Below are positions 32,806-41,975 of a DNA stretch of 64,000 bases, piece by piece. The notes beneath the pieces were generated by a model. That model did not search any database and had not been told where the DNA came from. It saw only the letters and a program-made list of their open reading frames with translations. The translations under genes were made by a program, and so were the position numbers. This DNA is from Selaginella moellendorffii (taxonomy: Eukaryota; Streptophyta; Lycopodiopsida; Selaginellales; Selaginellaceae). Where the stretch lies: NCBI RefSeq assembly GCF_000143415.4, contig NW_003314362.1, positions 532,657 to 596,656 on the forward strand. Direction: 5' to 3'. The number at the start of each line of letters is the position of its first letter. Position 1 is the first letter of the stretch.

Positions 32806-32999
32806 TGTAAGCTCCTGAATTTGGACTTCCCGGGAGGTCACCCAGCCCAGTACTATTCAAACCCAAGGACGCTTAACCCCAAGTATCCCAAGACCCTTAA
32901 CCGATTGGAAAAGGGGGTGCACTCTTGTTCATGGGCCCTTTCCCTCTATATTTGAACCCCATGGATCGTCTCTCAAGTCGTTCCCTTTGGTTGCTTACA
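32806..32999 (-). repeat. Cassandra 5' LTR
   Basis: 194 bp. The 5' position is set by the PBS immediately inside it at 32793-32803 on the minus strand. Confidence 0.9.
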
Positions 33000-35356
33000 A
33001 TTTGCAATGGCGTGTGGTCTCATGCCATTCCTTGCAGGAGACACTTCTTCAAAGGCAAAACAGGCAAGCACTAGCCAAGCTCAAACTGACAGTGGTCATA
33101 AAAAGCGAAAGCACGTTGGACAGTCGTTGGGATCAGAGGCGTTTGATTCAAAAAGGAAGAAGGGCAACGAAAAGATGATAGGTAATGCCTCGCGGTTATG
33201 GCGTGTGTGCTCATGCCATTCATTGCAGATCAAGGCTGAGTGAAAGCAGCCAATCACCACCTCCTGACTCAGATTCCTATGGCAGACTCCCCTTCCCCAA
33301 TCTCAATGGAGAGGTACAATGGATGAGGGATGCTTTTCAAGTCAGGGCCACGTTTTTCTCATCTCGTCGTTTTCGAAGGGTGCAAGAACGTGCAGAAACC
33401 ATGTTAAGACAGTCAGGTGAGGATACGGTCCTAGGTCACGCACTAAAACAGGCTATGGATGTCTTGTATTTTGAGATGGAGACTCGGCCAGATGATTTTC
33501 CCAAGATGGTCCTGGAAGAACAAGCCATCCAGCCTGAGCAGCCTATGGAAGAAATGCAGGAGGGGGATGAGGAGCCAGAGAAAGATAATGAGCAGGAAGA
33601 GCAGAAGGACGAAGAGGAGGACAAAGAAGAGGAGGACGAAGAAGAGGAGGACGAAGAGGACTTGGATGGTCCTCACAATGGTGACGATCATAACGACAAC
33701 GACGATGATGACGACGATGGCCAGCCTGAGGTGGCCAAAGAGTAGCGGAGGAAGGTCATACAAGACAAACCATCAGGTAAATAATAGTACATCCATTCCT
33801 AACCTTTTACCATTTCTAACATTGTCCATATAGGTCGCAGAGCAAATGGTAAGTAGAGATTATTCAGTTGAATTAAGATACAAACTCTAGCCTTTAGTGT
33901 CGAGGAAGGATAGTGCCAAGCAAGGGTCGAAACGTATGTCCAATCCTTCAGAATCAGCAGTGCGCCCAAGTGATATCGGTCCTAGTTCCTCAATAGCAGT
34001 TGATGGTAAATACAGTATAGTCGATTCAATGTGCTAATGAGTTTGTTTTTAGTAGCCAGTAAGGAGGATACCATCTCAATCGAAGGGAGATATTTGGACA
34101 TGCATATGGATCCGCCAGTGGACTCTACTTGCCTGCAAGAGTCATCAGAGCTGGTGGAGGCTACTATCCATAGCCTGGAACACCGCCCCTGCTGCCTGTT
34201 CGGTCATGTCCACTTTGCCAACGGAGGCACCAGCTGAAATGGCGTGTGATCACACGCCATCGGAACCACCCCATGCCACTGTTGAGCCAGTTGTACCAGA
34301 GTCTACAGCTGAAATGGCATGTGCCCACACGCCATCGGATGCGATTGACCCCACATTGCAAAGGAGAGTATTTCCGCCCTTCACGTTTCCTCGACCAAAA
34401 CCCTCTCAACGACCATCGGGAGCACCATTCGCTAATATTGTAGATGGTAAAATTGACTTGTACCATTTTTTATGCTGACGCATTTCATTTCAGAGTCACG
34501 GCGAAGGTACTGTATCGTTTTTGATCTGAACGGTGTCCTTTTCTCCCATGAGCGTGGCTCGTCCTCGAATGTCACTGCACCCTCCAAAGCCTGTGGTCGC
34601 AAGTTGGTCAAAAGAGACAGATTCACATTAATCACACGGGAGAAACTGCGGGATCTAATAATGACCATGCGACACTTAAAACAGAGGGCCGGGTTCAATT
34701 TGCAATTGGGAGTTTGGACATCCATGATGCGCCACAATGCATTAACGTTACTACAGATGATGCACGATCAGACGCGAGTAATATTACCATTTGACTTTCT
34801 CCTAACGCAGGAGGATTGCTTGACTATGGTCCATGTGAGGGGTAACAAGCCCATCTTCGTCAAGCCAGAGGCTGTAGTGATGAACCGGACTGCTAGGTCA
34901 AGTGAAATCCTCATCATCGATGACTCGCCGATTAAAACTGCAGCAAACACGCACACATATGCAGTGCACCCCATCTCTTGCAGTATGGAAACTAGGGAGA
35001 AGAAACCGTATGTTCTGGGGAACCTTGCAAAACGGCTTGGAGCAATGGTGATAGAGAACCGGCCAGTCCAGAAGGTGGCTGCAGAAATCAACCAAATGGC
35101 AGATGGAACGGTATATTAGAAGTCATTTGATCGGACAGACACCAGTCATCATTTATGGCATGTATATTGTCTAGCCAAGCACTATCCGCATCTCCATAAT
35201 CTGCTCAACCGGATGGGTTCTTCGACTACTGAACATGAGCGTGGACGTATTAGAGAAGAGATGGCATTACTATTGGGTTTAAATCCTGATAGTGTGGAGA
35301 GTGATGAAATTCCAAGATTATTGTATAGGTGTTGGAGGCAAAAAATAACAGTTTGA

Positions 35357-35774
35357 GATGGTATGTATTTATTTAAAAATGTAACTTATTATGGCATGGG
35401 GTTCCATGCCATTGTATTAATATTAAAAGACAATTCTTTGAGAGGATTTGCATTATACTAGAAATGTTACAGCATGTTATTGGAAGTCTACGAAGTTATT
35501 TTATTAATAAGGGGAAAGTAAAGATTGAATGGGGACTTGGGCTCCACCTAGACTCGCAGCAACTGAGCCAATATTAAAAGGATGGAAAGAAATTGGATGA
35601 CGATGACAAGGAGAAGAGAGAGGTGAAGCAGTGGCAGGGGGAGGAGAAGTGATTGAGTAGACATTTCCTTGTTTAAAATAAAATGGCATGTGCCTCAATG
35701 CAGTTGAATTTTGTTATATTTATATACTATATAAAGGTTTGGAAACCTTATTTTACAAGTGGGATAATGACAAT
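35357..35774. other. Right subterminal region, no gene
   Basis: AT-rich, with palindrome copies at 35391 and 35682. No coding sequence after the stop of the HAD-domain frame at 35354-35356. Unlike the 1.6-kb left end, it is only about 0.4 kb long. Confidence 0.5.
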
Positions 35775-35796
35775 TCCCACTTTAACAAAATAGAGC
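35775..35796 (-). repeat. Right terminal inverted repeat of the 15.2-kb element
   Basis: Inverse of 20574-20595 with one mismatch. Beyond it the retrotransposon pol frame resumes (EEKTGYK on the minus strand). Confidence 0.7.
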
Positions 35797-38264
35797 TTAT
35801 AGCCCGTTTTCTCTTCCGTTGGCAGCTCACCTCTCTGGTGAGCTTCCCACTCCTCTAGATTCCTCAGCAACACTTCTTGTGCTAGACCATCATTCTCGTA
35901 TGCAGTCCGCACATCATCCCAAAAAGTTGCTGTCGCGCTAGATATCGCCAACTTCAAGCTCGCTTTTCGACTTAGCGCATCTGCCACGATGTTGCTCTTC
36001 CCAGGCTTATACAGAATCTCGCAATCAAACTCGGCCAAAGCATTGGCCCACCGACCTTGTTTTCCCCTTAGGTCGGGCTGTGACAAGAAGTGTTTCATTG
36101 CCACATTGTCCGTGTAAACTTTGAAGTGTCTCCCAAGGTAGTGTCGCCACTCCTTGAGCGCCTTGACCACCGCAAACAATTCCTTCTCATGGGTAGGCCA
36201 CTTCCGTTAAGCCTTGTCCAACTTCTTCGAGAAGAATGCTACTAGATGGTTGTCTTGCTTCAAAACTGCGCCCAACGCAAAGTCTGAAGCATCTGTTTTT
36301 ACCTCAAAGTCCTCACCAAAGTCTGGTAATGCCAACACGGGAGCCTTCCTCAACTTCCCTTTTAGGTGGACAAATGCCGCCTCGCATTCCGCTGTCCATA
36401 CCATCTTCCCTTTTCCCGTTTGGTCCGTTAAGGGCAGGGCTACTCTCGAATAGTGTCTGATAAACTTTCGATAGTAGTTGCATAGCCCCAAGAATGCCCT
36501 TAACTCGTGTACATTCGATGGTCGTTCCCAATCCTGGATCGCTTGGACCTTCTCAGGGTCCACCTTGAGCCCGTCCTTGCCCACCATATGCCCGAGAAAC
36601 TTTACCTCTTGTTAAGCAAAGTCACATTTGCTCTCTTTAGCATACAGCTGGTGTTCCCTTAGTTTTTCAAACACCTTCGTCAAGTGTTTGGCATGCTCCT
36701 CTAGCGTTTCGCTATAAATCAGGATGTCGTCAATATAAATGACCACAAAGTGATCCAGATAGGGTACAAAGATATGGTTCATCAACGCCGAAAACGTGGC
36801 CGGCGCATTGCATAGTTCGAAAGGCATCACCAGAAACTCAAAGCTCCCATACCTCGTTCGACAGGTTGTCTTCTCAACATCTTCCTTCGCTACCCTGATC
36901 TGGTAGTATCCTGACCTTAGGTCAATTCTCGAGAAGTATTTTGCCTTTCCCAACCTATCGAACAGGTCCTCAATCCTTGGCAAAGGGTACTTGTTCTTCT
37001 TTGTATACTTGTTGAGCAACCGGTAGTCTATGCACATGCGCATAGACCCATCTTTCTTTTTCACAAATAGCACCAGTGCCCCATACGGCGATTTGCTCAA
37101 CCTAACATACCCCTTGTCCACCAACTCCTCTAGTTGGCGCTTGAGCTCCGTGAGTTCTTTTTTGTTCAAACGATAGGGTGGACGAACCACCGCCTCAGCG
37201 CCCTCGACCAGCTCAATCTTATGTTCTATCGGTCGTGCGGGGGGCAACCCCGCCAGTAGCTCCTCTGGCATGGTATCCTGGAATTGGTCTAACACCCGCT
37301 GGATCACTAAAGGTACTTCTTCCATTCCTGTCTTTTTGTCACTCTCCACCGAGAGTAAGCACAAAAAGGCTGCCTTAGTTCCTTTAGTGAGTTGTCCTCT
37401 CGTAGACACCAGGTTTAAGCAGGATTCTTTGGCCTTGCTTTGCCCTACCTTTAGATCCTGGGCCTCCACCCTAGATCTTCTTCCTTGGGCATTCGCCAGT
37501 ACCACAAGGTTCCTACCTTGTCCATGTAGGGCTACCACGAACCGATTGAACCAATCCATTCCGAAGATCACGTCAAATCCCGCCATGTCCAACACGGTGA
37601 AATCCATGTCTACTTTCCATGTCCCTACTTCGACTCTCGCTTGTCGAAGTACCTCATTGGTGCTTTGGCTACCTTGAACAAACTCTATAGTCCTTGGTTC
37701 GCCTAGCCGCTGCACCGTTAGTCCGGTTTGCCGGACTATGTCTGCAGCCACAAAATTATCCGAAGCACCCGTGTCAATAAGGATCTTAACAAAGCTACCT
37801 CCGAGCTTCCCTCGGAGGGCTAGTAGATGTCGCGAACGACTCTCTACCAAAGTTGCTCGTGTAATGAGTAACTTTGAGTTAGGGACTGGATCACATACCT
37901 CATTTTGGACTTCACCCGACTTGATGGACATATTGGCTCTGGCCTTCTTCGGGTAGGGACATTCCCTCAAAAAGTGTCCCGCTTCACCGCAGTTGTAACA
38001 TACGTTGTTTCCCACGCTGCTATACGACTTGACCTTCTTATCCGTGGGTTTGTCTCTTTTCGCTTGACTCCCCCACGTACTCGCTCGCTGGCCACCGGAT
38101 TTGCCTTTTCGGAACCCCGAGGACTCATTCTTAGAGAAACTCTTCTTGAATTTCCCCCTGCTATACGTTCCCTTTGGTTTGGCCCCTTTGCTAAACGTGG
38201 GATCCCGACCCCGTCGTGTTCCCCTTTCGCAGGTTATCGTTGAAATGCACCTTGATGGCCGCAT
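35797..38264 (-). pseudogene. Chromovirus gag end - protease - RT - RNase H
   Basis: Minus-strand frame from 38264: basic linker, CCHC knuckle [14 protein letters not shown], retroviral-type aspartic protease with [11 protein letters not shown], then reverse transcriptase ([37 protein letters not shown], active-site YIDDILIY), a TAA at 36612-36614, the RT thumb (FLGLCNYYRKFIRHYS) and RNase H start (FEVKTDASDFALGAVL), another TAA at 36207-36209, then RNase H continuing (WRHYLGRHFKVYTDN ... KSNIVADALSRK) to EEKTGYK, where the 15.2-kb element interrupts. Both stops are in frame, single-base lesions. The integrase half is at 19157-20573. Domain order PR-RT-RH-IN-chromodomain defines the chromovirus branch of Ty3/gypsy. 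Confidence 0.9.
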
Positions 38265-39099
38265 CCAACGCTTCCTTATAGTTGGTCGGGTTCCAGCGCA
38301 TCACCTCACCGCGAGCCCAGGTTTGCAAACCCGATATGAAGGCATGGAACGCATCCATATCCCCCATGTCCGTGACAAGTATCCTCTTTGCCATGAACCC
38401 ATTCACATATTCCTGGATGGTTCCAGCCTGCTTCAGCCTACTCAGCTCATCTCTCAAATGCAGAGTGGCATTCGGAGGAACGTATGTTGCGCGGATCCTC
38501 GCCTTCATTATGTCCCAAGTGGCCACCGGTCCTTCGTTGGCCTCCGTCGTTCTCCACCAAGACTTGGCATTATCTACCAAGTATGGTTTTGCATATGGGA
38601 CCTTCTCCGAGCTTGGTAACCGCAACGCTCGGAAGTAGTCCTCCATATCGTAAAACCAATCCTCCACCACCTTATAGTCGTTCACTCCCTTGAAGACCGG
38701 TGGGGGCTTTGGTTTGTACTTGGGAACTGCCTGAGGGACTGATTCCACTTCGGTTTGTTCGACCTTGTCTGGTTTTGCCTCAGTCCCTACCGAAGGGTCC
38801 GCACCTTCTGCGCTACCAGCGTCCGCAGTCTTTCTCTTTTTCTTCCGCTTCTCGTCACGCTTTAACTTGCGTACGAGAGTCTCCAGCAGGGCATTGGTCT
38901 GTGCCAACTGTCCTTCTAGCATGTCCAATCGAGCTTTGGACGACCGAACCTCGCCACCGGACTCCTGTTTGGAAGTTTCCTCACTAGAGTCCTCCTCATG
39001 CAAGGATTCCTCATCCATAGCCTCGGATTCGACCGGAGGCTCCAGCTCCGGCGGAGGTTCCGTCTCCGCCTGGGTTGACTTACGCGCTGCCCTTGCCAT
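38191..39099 (-). CDS. gag: Chromovirus Gag, capsid part (frameshifted from knuckle)
   Basis: 302 codons from ATG at 39099, just inside the PBS. Charged N-terminus ([19 protein letters not shown]), a coiled-coil-like stretch ([21 protein letters not shown]), a Lys-rich block and then the Ty3-type capsid domain: [53 protein letters not shown]. The reading leaves frame near 38230, so the zinc knuckle ([14 protein letters not shown]) is in the overlapping frame that starts at 38264; a 1-nt indel is the likely cause. It would form the particle core in an active copy. Confidence 0.85.
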   Translation of the reverse strand: MARAARKSTQAETEPPPELEPPVESEAMDEESLHEEDSSEETSKQESGGEVRSSKARLDMLEGQLAQTNALLETLVRKLKRDEKRKKKRKTADAGSAEGADPSVGTEAKPDKVEQTEVESVPQAVPKYKPKPPPVFKGVNDYKVVEDWFYDMEDYFRALRLPSSEKVPYAKPYLVDNAKSWWRTTEANEGPVATWDIMKARIRATYVPPNATLHLRDELSRLKQAGTIQEYVNGFMAKRILVTDMGDMDAFHAFISGLQTWARGEVMRWNPTNYKEALDAAIKVHFNDNLRKGNTTGSGSHV

Positions 39100-39143
39100 C
39101 TCCCAGCAATCCGCCTCTATCCTTCGCTAGAATTGAGGAAAAC

Positions 39144-39155
39144 GCTCCGATACCA
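39144..39155 (-). other. Primer-binding site, initiator-Met tRNA type
   Basis: TGGTATCGGAGC on the minus strand, three bases inside the 5' LTR; one base off the usual TGGTATCAGAGC. Confidence 0.85.
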
Positions 39156-39158
39156 AAT

Positions 39159-40209
39159 TGTAAGCCACAAATTTTTCCTTTCCAATTTGCCAACTTACCT
39201 CGTCTATCCGTCCGACACCACCTTGGCTTTTACTAAGTTCCCTTGCCAAGGTTCTCGCCTATGGTACCAGCTCCTACTTGGTTTCAGCTACTCACTGCAC
39301 GAGCAACGGAGTGTTAGCCATCCATCCACGGATTCCCAAATCACTCCCAATCCCCCTCCCCGGGTTAGACTGGACTTAAGGTTCGGCTACACTCCCCGCA
39401 AGCACAAGCAGCCAAGCACACCAAGCTTCCAGGTTCCTAACACCCCTTGGTACCACAAGACTTGATCATAGGACCCTCTAAATCCCAAGTCTTGAGTGCA
39501 ACACTTGCTTCGGGACGTCGGGGCGAAACACCGTGGCCTAGCGGCCCGGTATGGGTACCTCTACCCCCCCACTTCCATCCCGAAGGAAGGCCCAAGCCCC
39601 TCGGAAGGGCGAGGACCAATGAGCCGCATGATACTCAAGTGGGGCACCACTTCACCTGAGCCGGGAGCACCGCAATCGGTTTCCCTTTCGAGAGTGGGAG
39701 CTGTTCTTGAGCACTTCCTTGGATGGCCCCTTCGGCACCAACCAAGTCCGTGCTCACTCCCACCCAAGGCCCCTTGGTCCCAGTCTCAACCTCAAGTCGG
39801 TTTGGAAGCCCAACTGGAGAGTCCCTTCAAAATTGGTTCCTGGACCTCACTATCCCTACTATACTTTTGGAACCCCCTGCAGCCCCCCCCCCTGGGAGAC
39901 GCACGCTTTGGGCTTTCACCCCTTGACCCGTATTAGTATCTGGACTTAGTCTCTGGCTCGATCTCGGACCCGATTTTGGATCCGACTTCGGATTCGGTCT
40001 CGGACTCGATTTCGGACTCGATCTCGGACCCGATCTTGGACCCGACCTCGGACTCAACCTCGGACTCGGTCTCGGACCCGATTTCAGATCTCAGACTCCG
40101 TCTCGAACTCGGTCTCGAACTTGGTCCCATCCGATGAACTCTTTGTCATTTTGGTCATGCTTTCGGGGTTCCTTTAGCCTACGACACCTTGGCGAGTTGG
40201 TTCCTTACA
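39159..40209 (-). repeat. 5' LTR of the chromovirus
   Basis: 1051 bp, TGTAAGCCAC ... GGTTCCTTACA. Ends in CTCGGACTC-type short repeats, as in the other copies. Followed by gttaa (40210-40214), the right copy of the target duplication. Confidence 0.92.
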
Positions 40210-40445
40210 GTTAAGGGGAGATTCGTTCACCATCAAAAGTTATGGACAGCGAACCTGAATTTGAAGTTGAATGCATCTTATCATGTAACTGAAAACATGG
40301 TGGTTATTCTAAAGAATATTTAATTAAATGGAAAGGTTACCCATCTTGTGAATCAACATGGGAGCCTCTCAGTAACCTTATGCATGCCCATGAGCTTGTC
40401 ATGGAGTATGAGAATTGTAATAAAAAATCACTTCTGTAAATCTTA
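40210..40445 (+). pseudogene. Chromodomain of the old plus-strand gypsy
   Basis: DSEPEFEVECILSC at about 40240-40282, then (after a stop and a small shift) KEYLIKWKGYPSCESTWEPLSNL (40310-40380). These are the three aromatic-cage regions of a chromodomain. It is the missing C-terminus of the integrase remnant that ends at 16831, displaced 23.4 kb by the younger element. Confidence 0.8.
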
Positions 40446-41025
40446 TAATAAATCTTGCAAATTAATAAAGTAATATGTTTCTATTAAATTAGAAGTTTTA
40501 TTTCTCTTGTTTATTAAGTTCTTGGGTCAATTTTGGCAGGTTGACTTCAGCACTTTAGTGCATAGGTTCAATCTATAACCATGGGGATAACTATTATAGA
40601 CTGATCACAAATCCCCATTTCTCTCTTGTTGACTCATTTTTGCAAAGGGGGCTGGTCATGTAAACAACTTTATCTGCCACTTTATAATAGTTGTCTAAAT
40701 CTTCTCAATAAGGTTGATTTCTTGCTCAAGGGAGTTAAGCTTTTAACTCTCTCTCTATGTTCCTGTAGGCATGGATGTATCATTCTTTTGTAAGCCGAGT
40801 GGTATTTAGAGCAGCAAGGGTGGCTAACTTTGTTAATCATTTCTTTGTTAGTGACAACTAGAGGGTGTTTGAGTCTTAATATCTTTAGACATAGAGGAGA
40901 GGTAGTTCCATAACTCATTTAAGTTGATATGTTTCCCATATAGTGTTTTTTTTATTAACTTTTGGAGTTGTTTCCTTGACGGTTTGCTAAACTTGAGTAT
41001 GCATCGATAGGGGGGAGAGTGTTGC
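40446..41025. other. Retroelement 3' debris / spacer
   Basis: AT-rich with no coding sequence. May include the 3' UTR or LTR of the old gypsy; no boundaries seen. Confidence 0.4.
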
Positions 41026-41420
41026 AAATATGACTTTGGGTATCAAAAGATATTTGTCGGCCAATCCTTACAGATACTTCTTCTTTACTACCACAACGAT
41101 AGGAGGTTGATATTGCTGATTCCTTTTATGTTCTCCACCTAAGCTAGTTGAAAAATTGGTCATCACATATGCACTTGACTAAATAAGCATAAGGATGGAA
41201 TTCCTAAATGCTATTAAACAAGTATACGGGAGGATATGGGGAGTCTTAAATATATAGTAGGAATAATGGTTGGAGTGCATGGCCGACCACCTAAAACATT
41301 AATTTAGCTTCCGCTGGATTGTGTTGCTTTTTATTTTACATCTAGTTTGGGTTTAAGCCCAAACTCCATGCTACTTTAGTTGGTGGAGTACCCTTCTCCT
41401 CGTATTAGGCCACCGATATG
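41026..41420. repeat. Interspersed LTR-like repeat, copy 3
   Basis: TGTTGCAAATATGACTTTGG ... CTTCTCCTCGTATTAGGCCACC, matching 3976 to about 4680 with an internal deletion. Confidence 0.55.
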
Positions 41421-41975
41421 CCGAAATTATGCTAGACACTATCTAACATCAATTTGCATAGAGGTGCTAGATATGAGGAGCTGGTGCTCATAGGATTGAA
41501 AGTGTATTAGACCCCCATTTTGTAGTGCAATAAACTTGGAGTTTAGCTCCAAATTCATGTGTACTACATAAAAGGACAAACCCTTTAATAAGAAGACCAA
41601 CTCCATTAATAATATAAGGAATAATGTATGTTTCAATTGCTGGGAATCCAAACAATTCTTAAGAGAATGTCTTTGCCTGAATAAAGCTAGGAATAATATA
41701 ACTATTAAGTTAGGTAAAGTGTAAATTGAGATATGTGATCCAGTCCCTAGCTCAAAGATACTCATTACATAAGCAACTTTAGTAAAGAGACGTGTAATAC
41801 ATGTGATCATAGGATAAAATTTAAATATATTATCACTGTAAATCTTTAGAACTTTGGGGGATAGGTAGGGATAAAATAACCATTAAAAGCTCTTTCATCC
41901 CCCTTTTCAAATTAGTTTAAAAGGAGAGAGTTAAAGTGTGGTATATTTGGTATTGGAGCCAATAAGAGTTCAATG
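41421..41975 (+). pseudogene. Gypsy gag zinc-knuckle / protease-start fragment
   Basis: Plus-strand reading NNVCFNCWESKQFLREC (41622-41672), then ICDPVPSSKILIT (about 41730-41768), which match the knuckle and following linker of the full-length element. The stretch parallels 4690-5160 closely, so repeat copy 3 plus this fragment duplicate the 3976-5160 unit. Confidence 0.65.

Larger units (their letters stand above)
32378..32999 (-). mobile_element. Intact Cassandra TRIM retrotransposon
   Basis: 622 bp: two 194-bp LTRs (32378-32571 and 32806-32999), apparently identical, TGTAAGC ... GCTTACA, and a 234-bp non-coding interior. Each LTR carries a 5S-rRNA-like region in minus orientation (complement of GACTTCCCGGGAGGTCACCC and ACGCTTAACC). 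An initiator-Met PBS, TGGTATCAGAG (complement of 32793-32803), sits 2 bases inside the right LTR. ATTTG is duplicated at 32373-32377 and 33000-33004. Cassandra elements are non-autonomous and use a promoter of the 5S type within the LTR. It lies in an intron of the plus-strand gene. The interior contains a 29-bp tandem duplication around 32707-32770. Confidence 0.92.
28476..35356 (+). pseudogene. Multi-exon gene: ParB-like + methyltransferase-like + acidic linker + NIF/FCP1-type HAD phosphatase
   Basis: Exons read from GT/AG sites: 28476-29654, then (after disrupted DNA) about 31843-32096, 32147-32233, 32290-32361, 33038-33181, 33229-33776, 33834-33848, 33898-34005, 34053-34446, 34494-35356. 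From 32096 on every intron splits a codon after base 1, and exon lengths are multiples of 3 except two with 1-nt indels, which argues for one gene. Exon 1: lysine-rich linker, then a ParB-like domain (VSRIDIQSKYNHRLVSDEW, YAVSGQHFSLAMQKI, about residues 235-305). Next, VVEYNCCGLFFRAALLKGVP resembles a methyltransferase SAM loop. Then a Glu/Asp-rich stretch (33550-33720). Last, HAD motifs FDLNGVL, GVWTSM and ILIIDDSP. Breaks: TAG at 33743-33745 and 35117-35119, a lost base at 33229, an extra base near 34200, and an inverted segment. Splice calls and domain names are inference; the phase pattern is seen. Confidence 0.55.
21116..35705. repeat. Dispersed ~24-bp palindrome family (at least 21 copies)
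   Basis: Half-site ATGGCATG(A/T)GG followed by its inverse, CC(A/T)CATGCCAT; the central pair is usually A..A or T..T, so each copy has a direction. R/Y changes (GGCGTG / CACGCC) are frequent and often mirrored. Copies begin near 21116, 21202, 21799, 21959, 22104, 23446, 23503, 25106, 25177, 25274, 26807, 28261, 28338, 28398, 32239, 33006, 33196, 34238, 34313, 35391 and 35682; weaker halves occur near 20797, 25963, 26886 and 29665. All lie inside the 15.2-kb element. Four sit in or near introns of the plus-strand gene, two in its exon (coding MACDHTPS and MACAHTPS) and two in the transposase gene. Confidence 0.85.
20574..35796. mobile_element. 15.2-kb TIR DNA transposon with divergent gene pair and dispersed palindromes
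   Basis: Interrupts the retrotransposon pol between RNase H and integrase. Ends are inverted repeats: GCTCTATTTCGTTAAAG... reading in at 20574 and GCTCTATTTTGTTAAAG... reading in (minus strand) at 35796, 21 of 22 bases alike. Just inside, TAAARTGGGA recurs on both sides. Target duplication is unclear: the two junctions share only an imperfect TCTAT/AGCTCTAT-like direct repeat. Layout: left subterminal region, transposase-like gene (minus), a 3.4-kb central region with a probable divergent promoter, a long multi-exon gene (plus) and a short right end. At least 21 copies of a palindrome occur inside it. Retroelement debris and a Cassandra TRIM have inserted into the plus-strand gene. Superfamily not established. 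Confidence 0.75.
16832..40209 (-). mobile_element. Two-LTR Ty3/gypsy chromovirus, interrupted by a 15.2-kb DNA element
   Basis: Complete retrotransposon structure in minus orientation: 5' LTR 39159-40209, initiator-Met-type PBS (TGGTATCGGAGC, complement of 39144-39155), gag, pol (protease, RT, RNase H, integrase) and a C-terminal chromodomain, 3' LTR 16832-18691, flanked by gttaa on both sides. By eye the first 549 bp of the two LTRs differ at about eight positions, so insertion was recent. The coding region has several point stops and frameshifts. Without the 15.2-kb insertion (20574-35796), and with the N run corrected, the element would be about 7.4 kb, normal for a chromovirus. It lies within an older plus-strand gypsy, between its integrase C-terminus and chromodomain. 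Confidence 0.9.

Noticed and set aside
33550-33745. Acidic Glu/Asp-rich stretch as a separate small protein
   Set aside because: It lies within an exon bounded by splice sites in the phase of its neighbours; best treated as a linker of the larger gene.
21116-35705. Palindrome array considered as a CRISPR array
   Set aside because: Spacing is irregular (tens of bases to kilobases), units are palindromic and degenerate, no Cas genes, and the DNA is plant nuclear.
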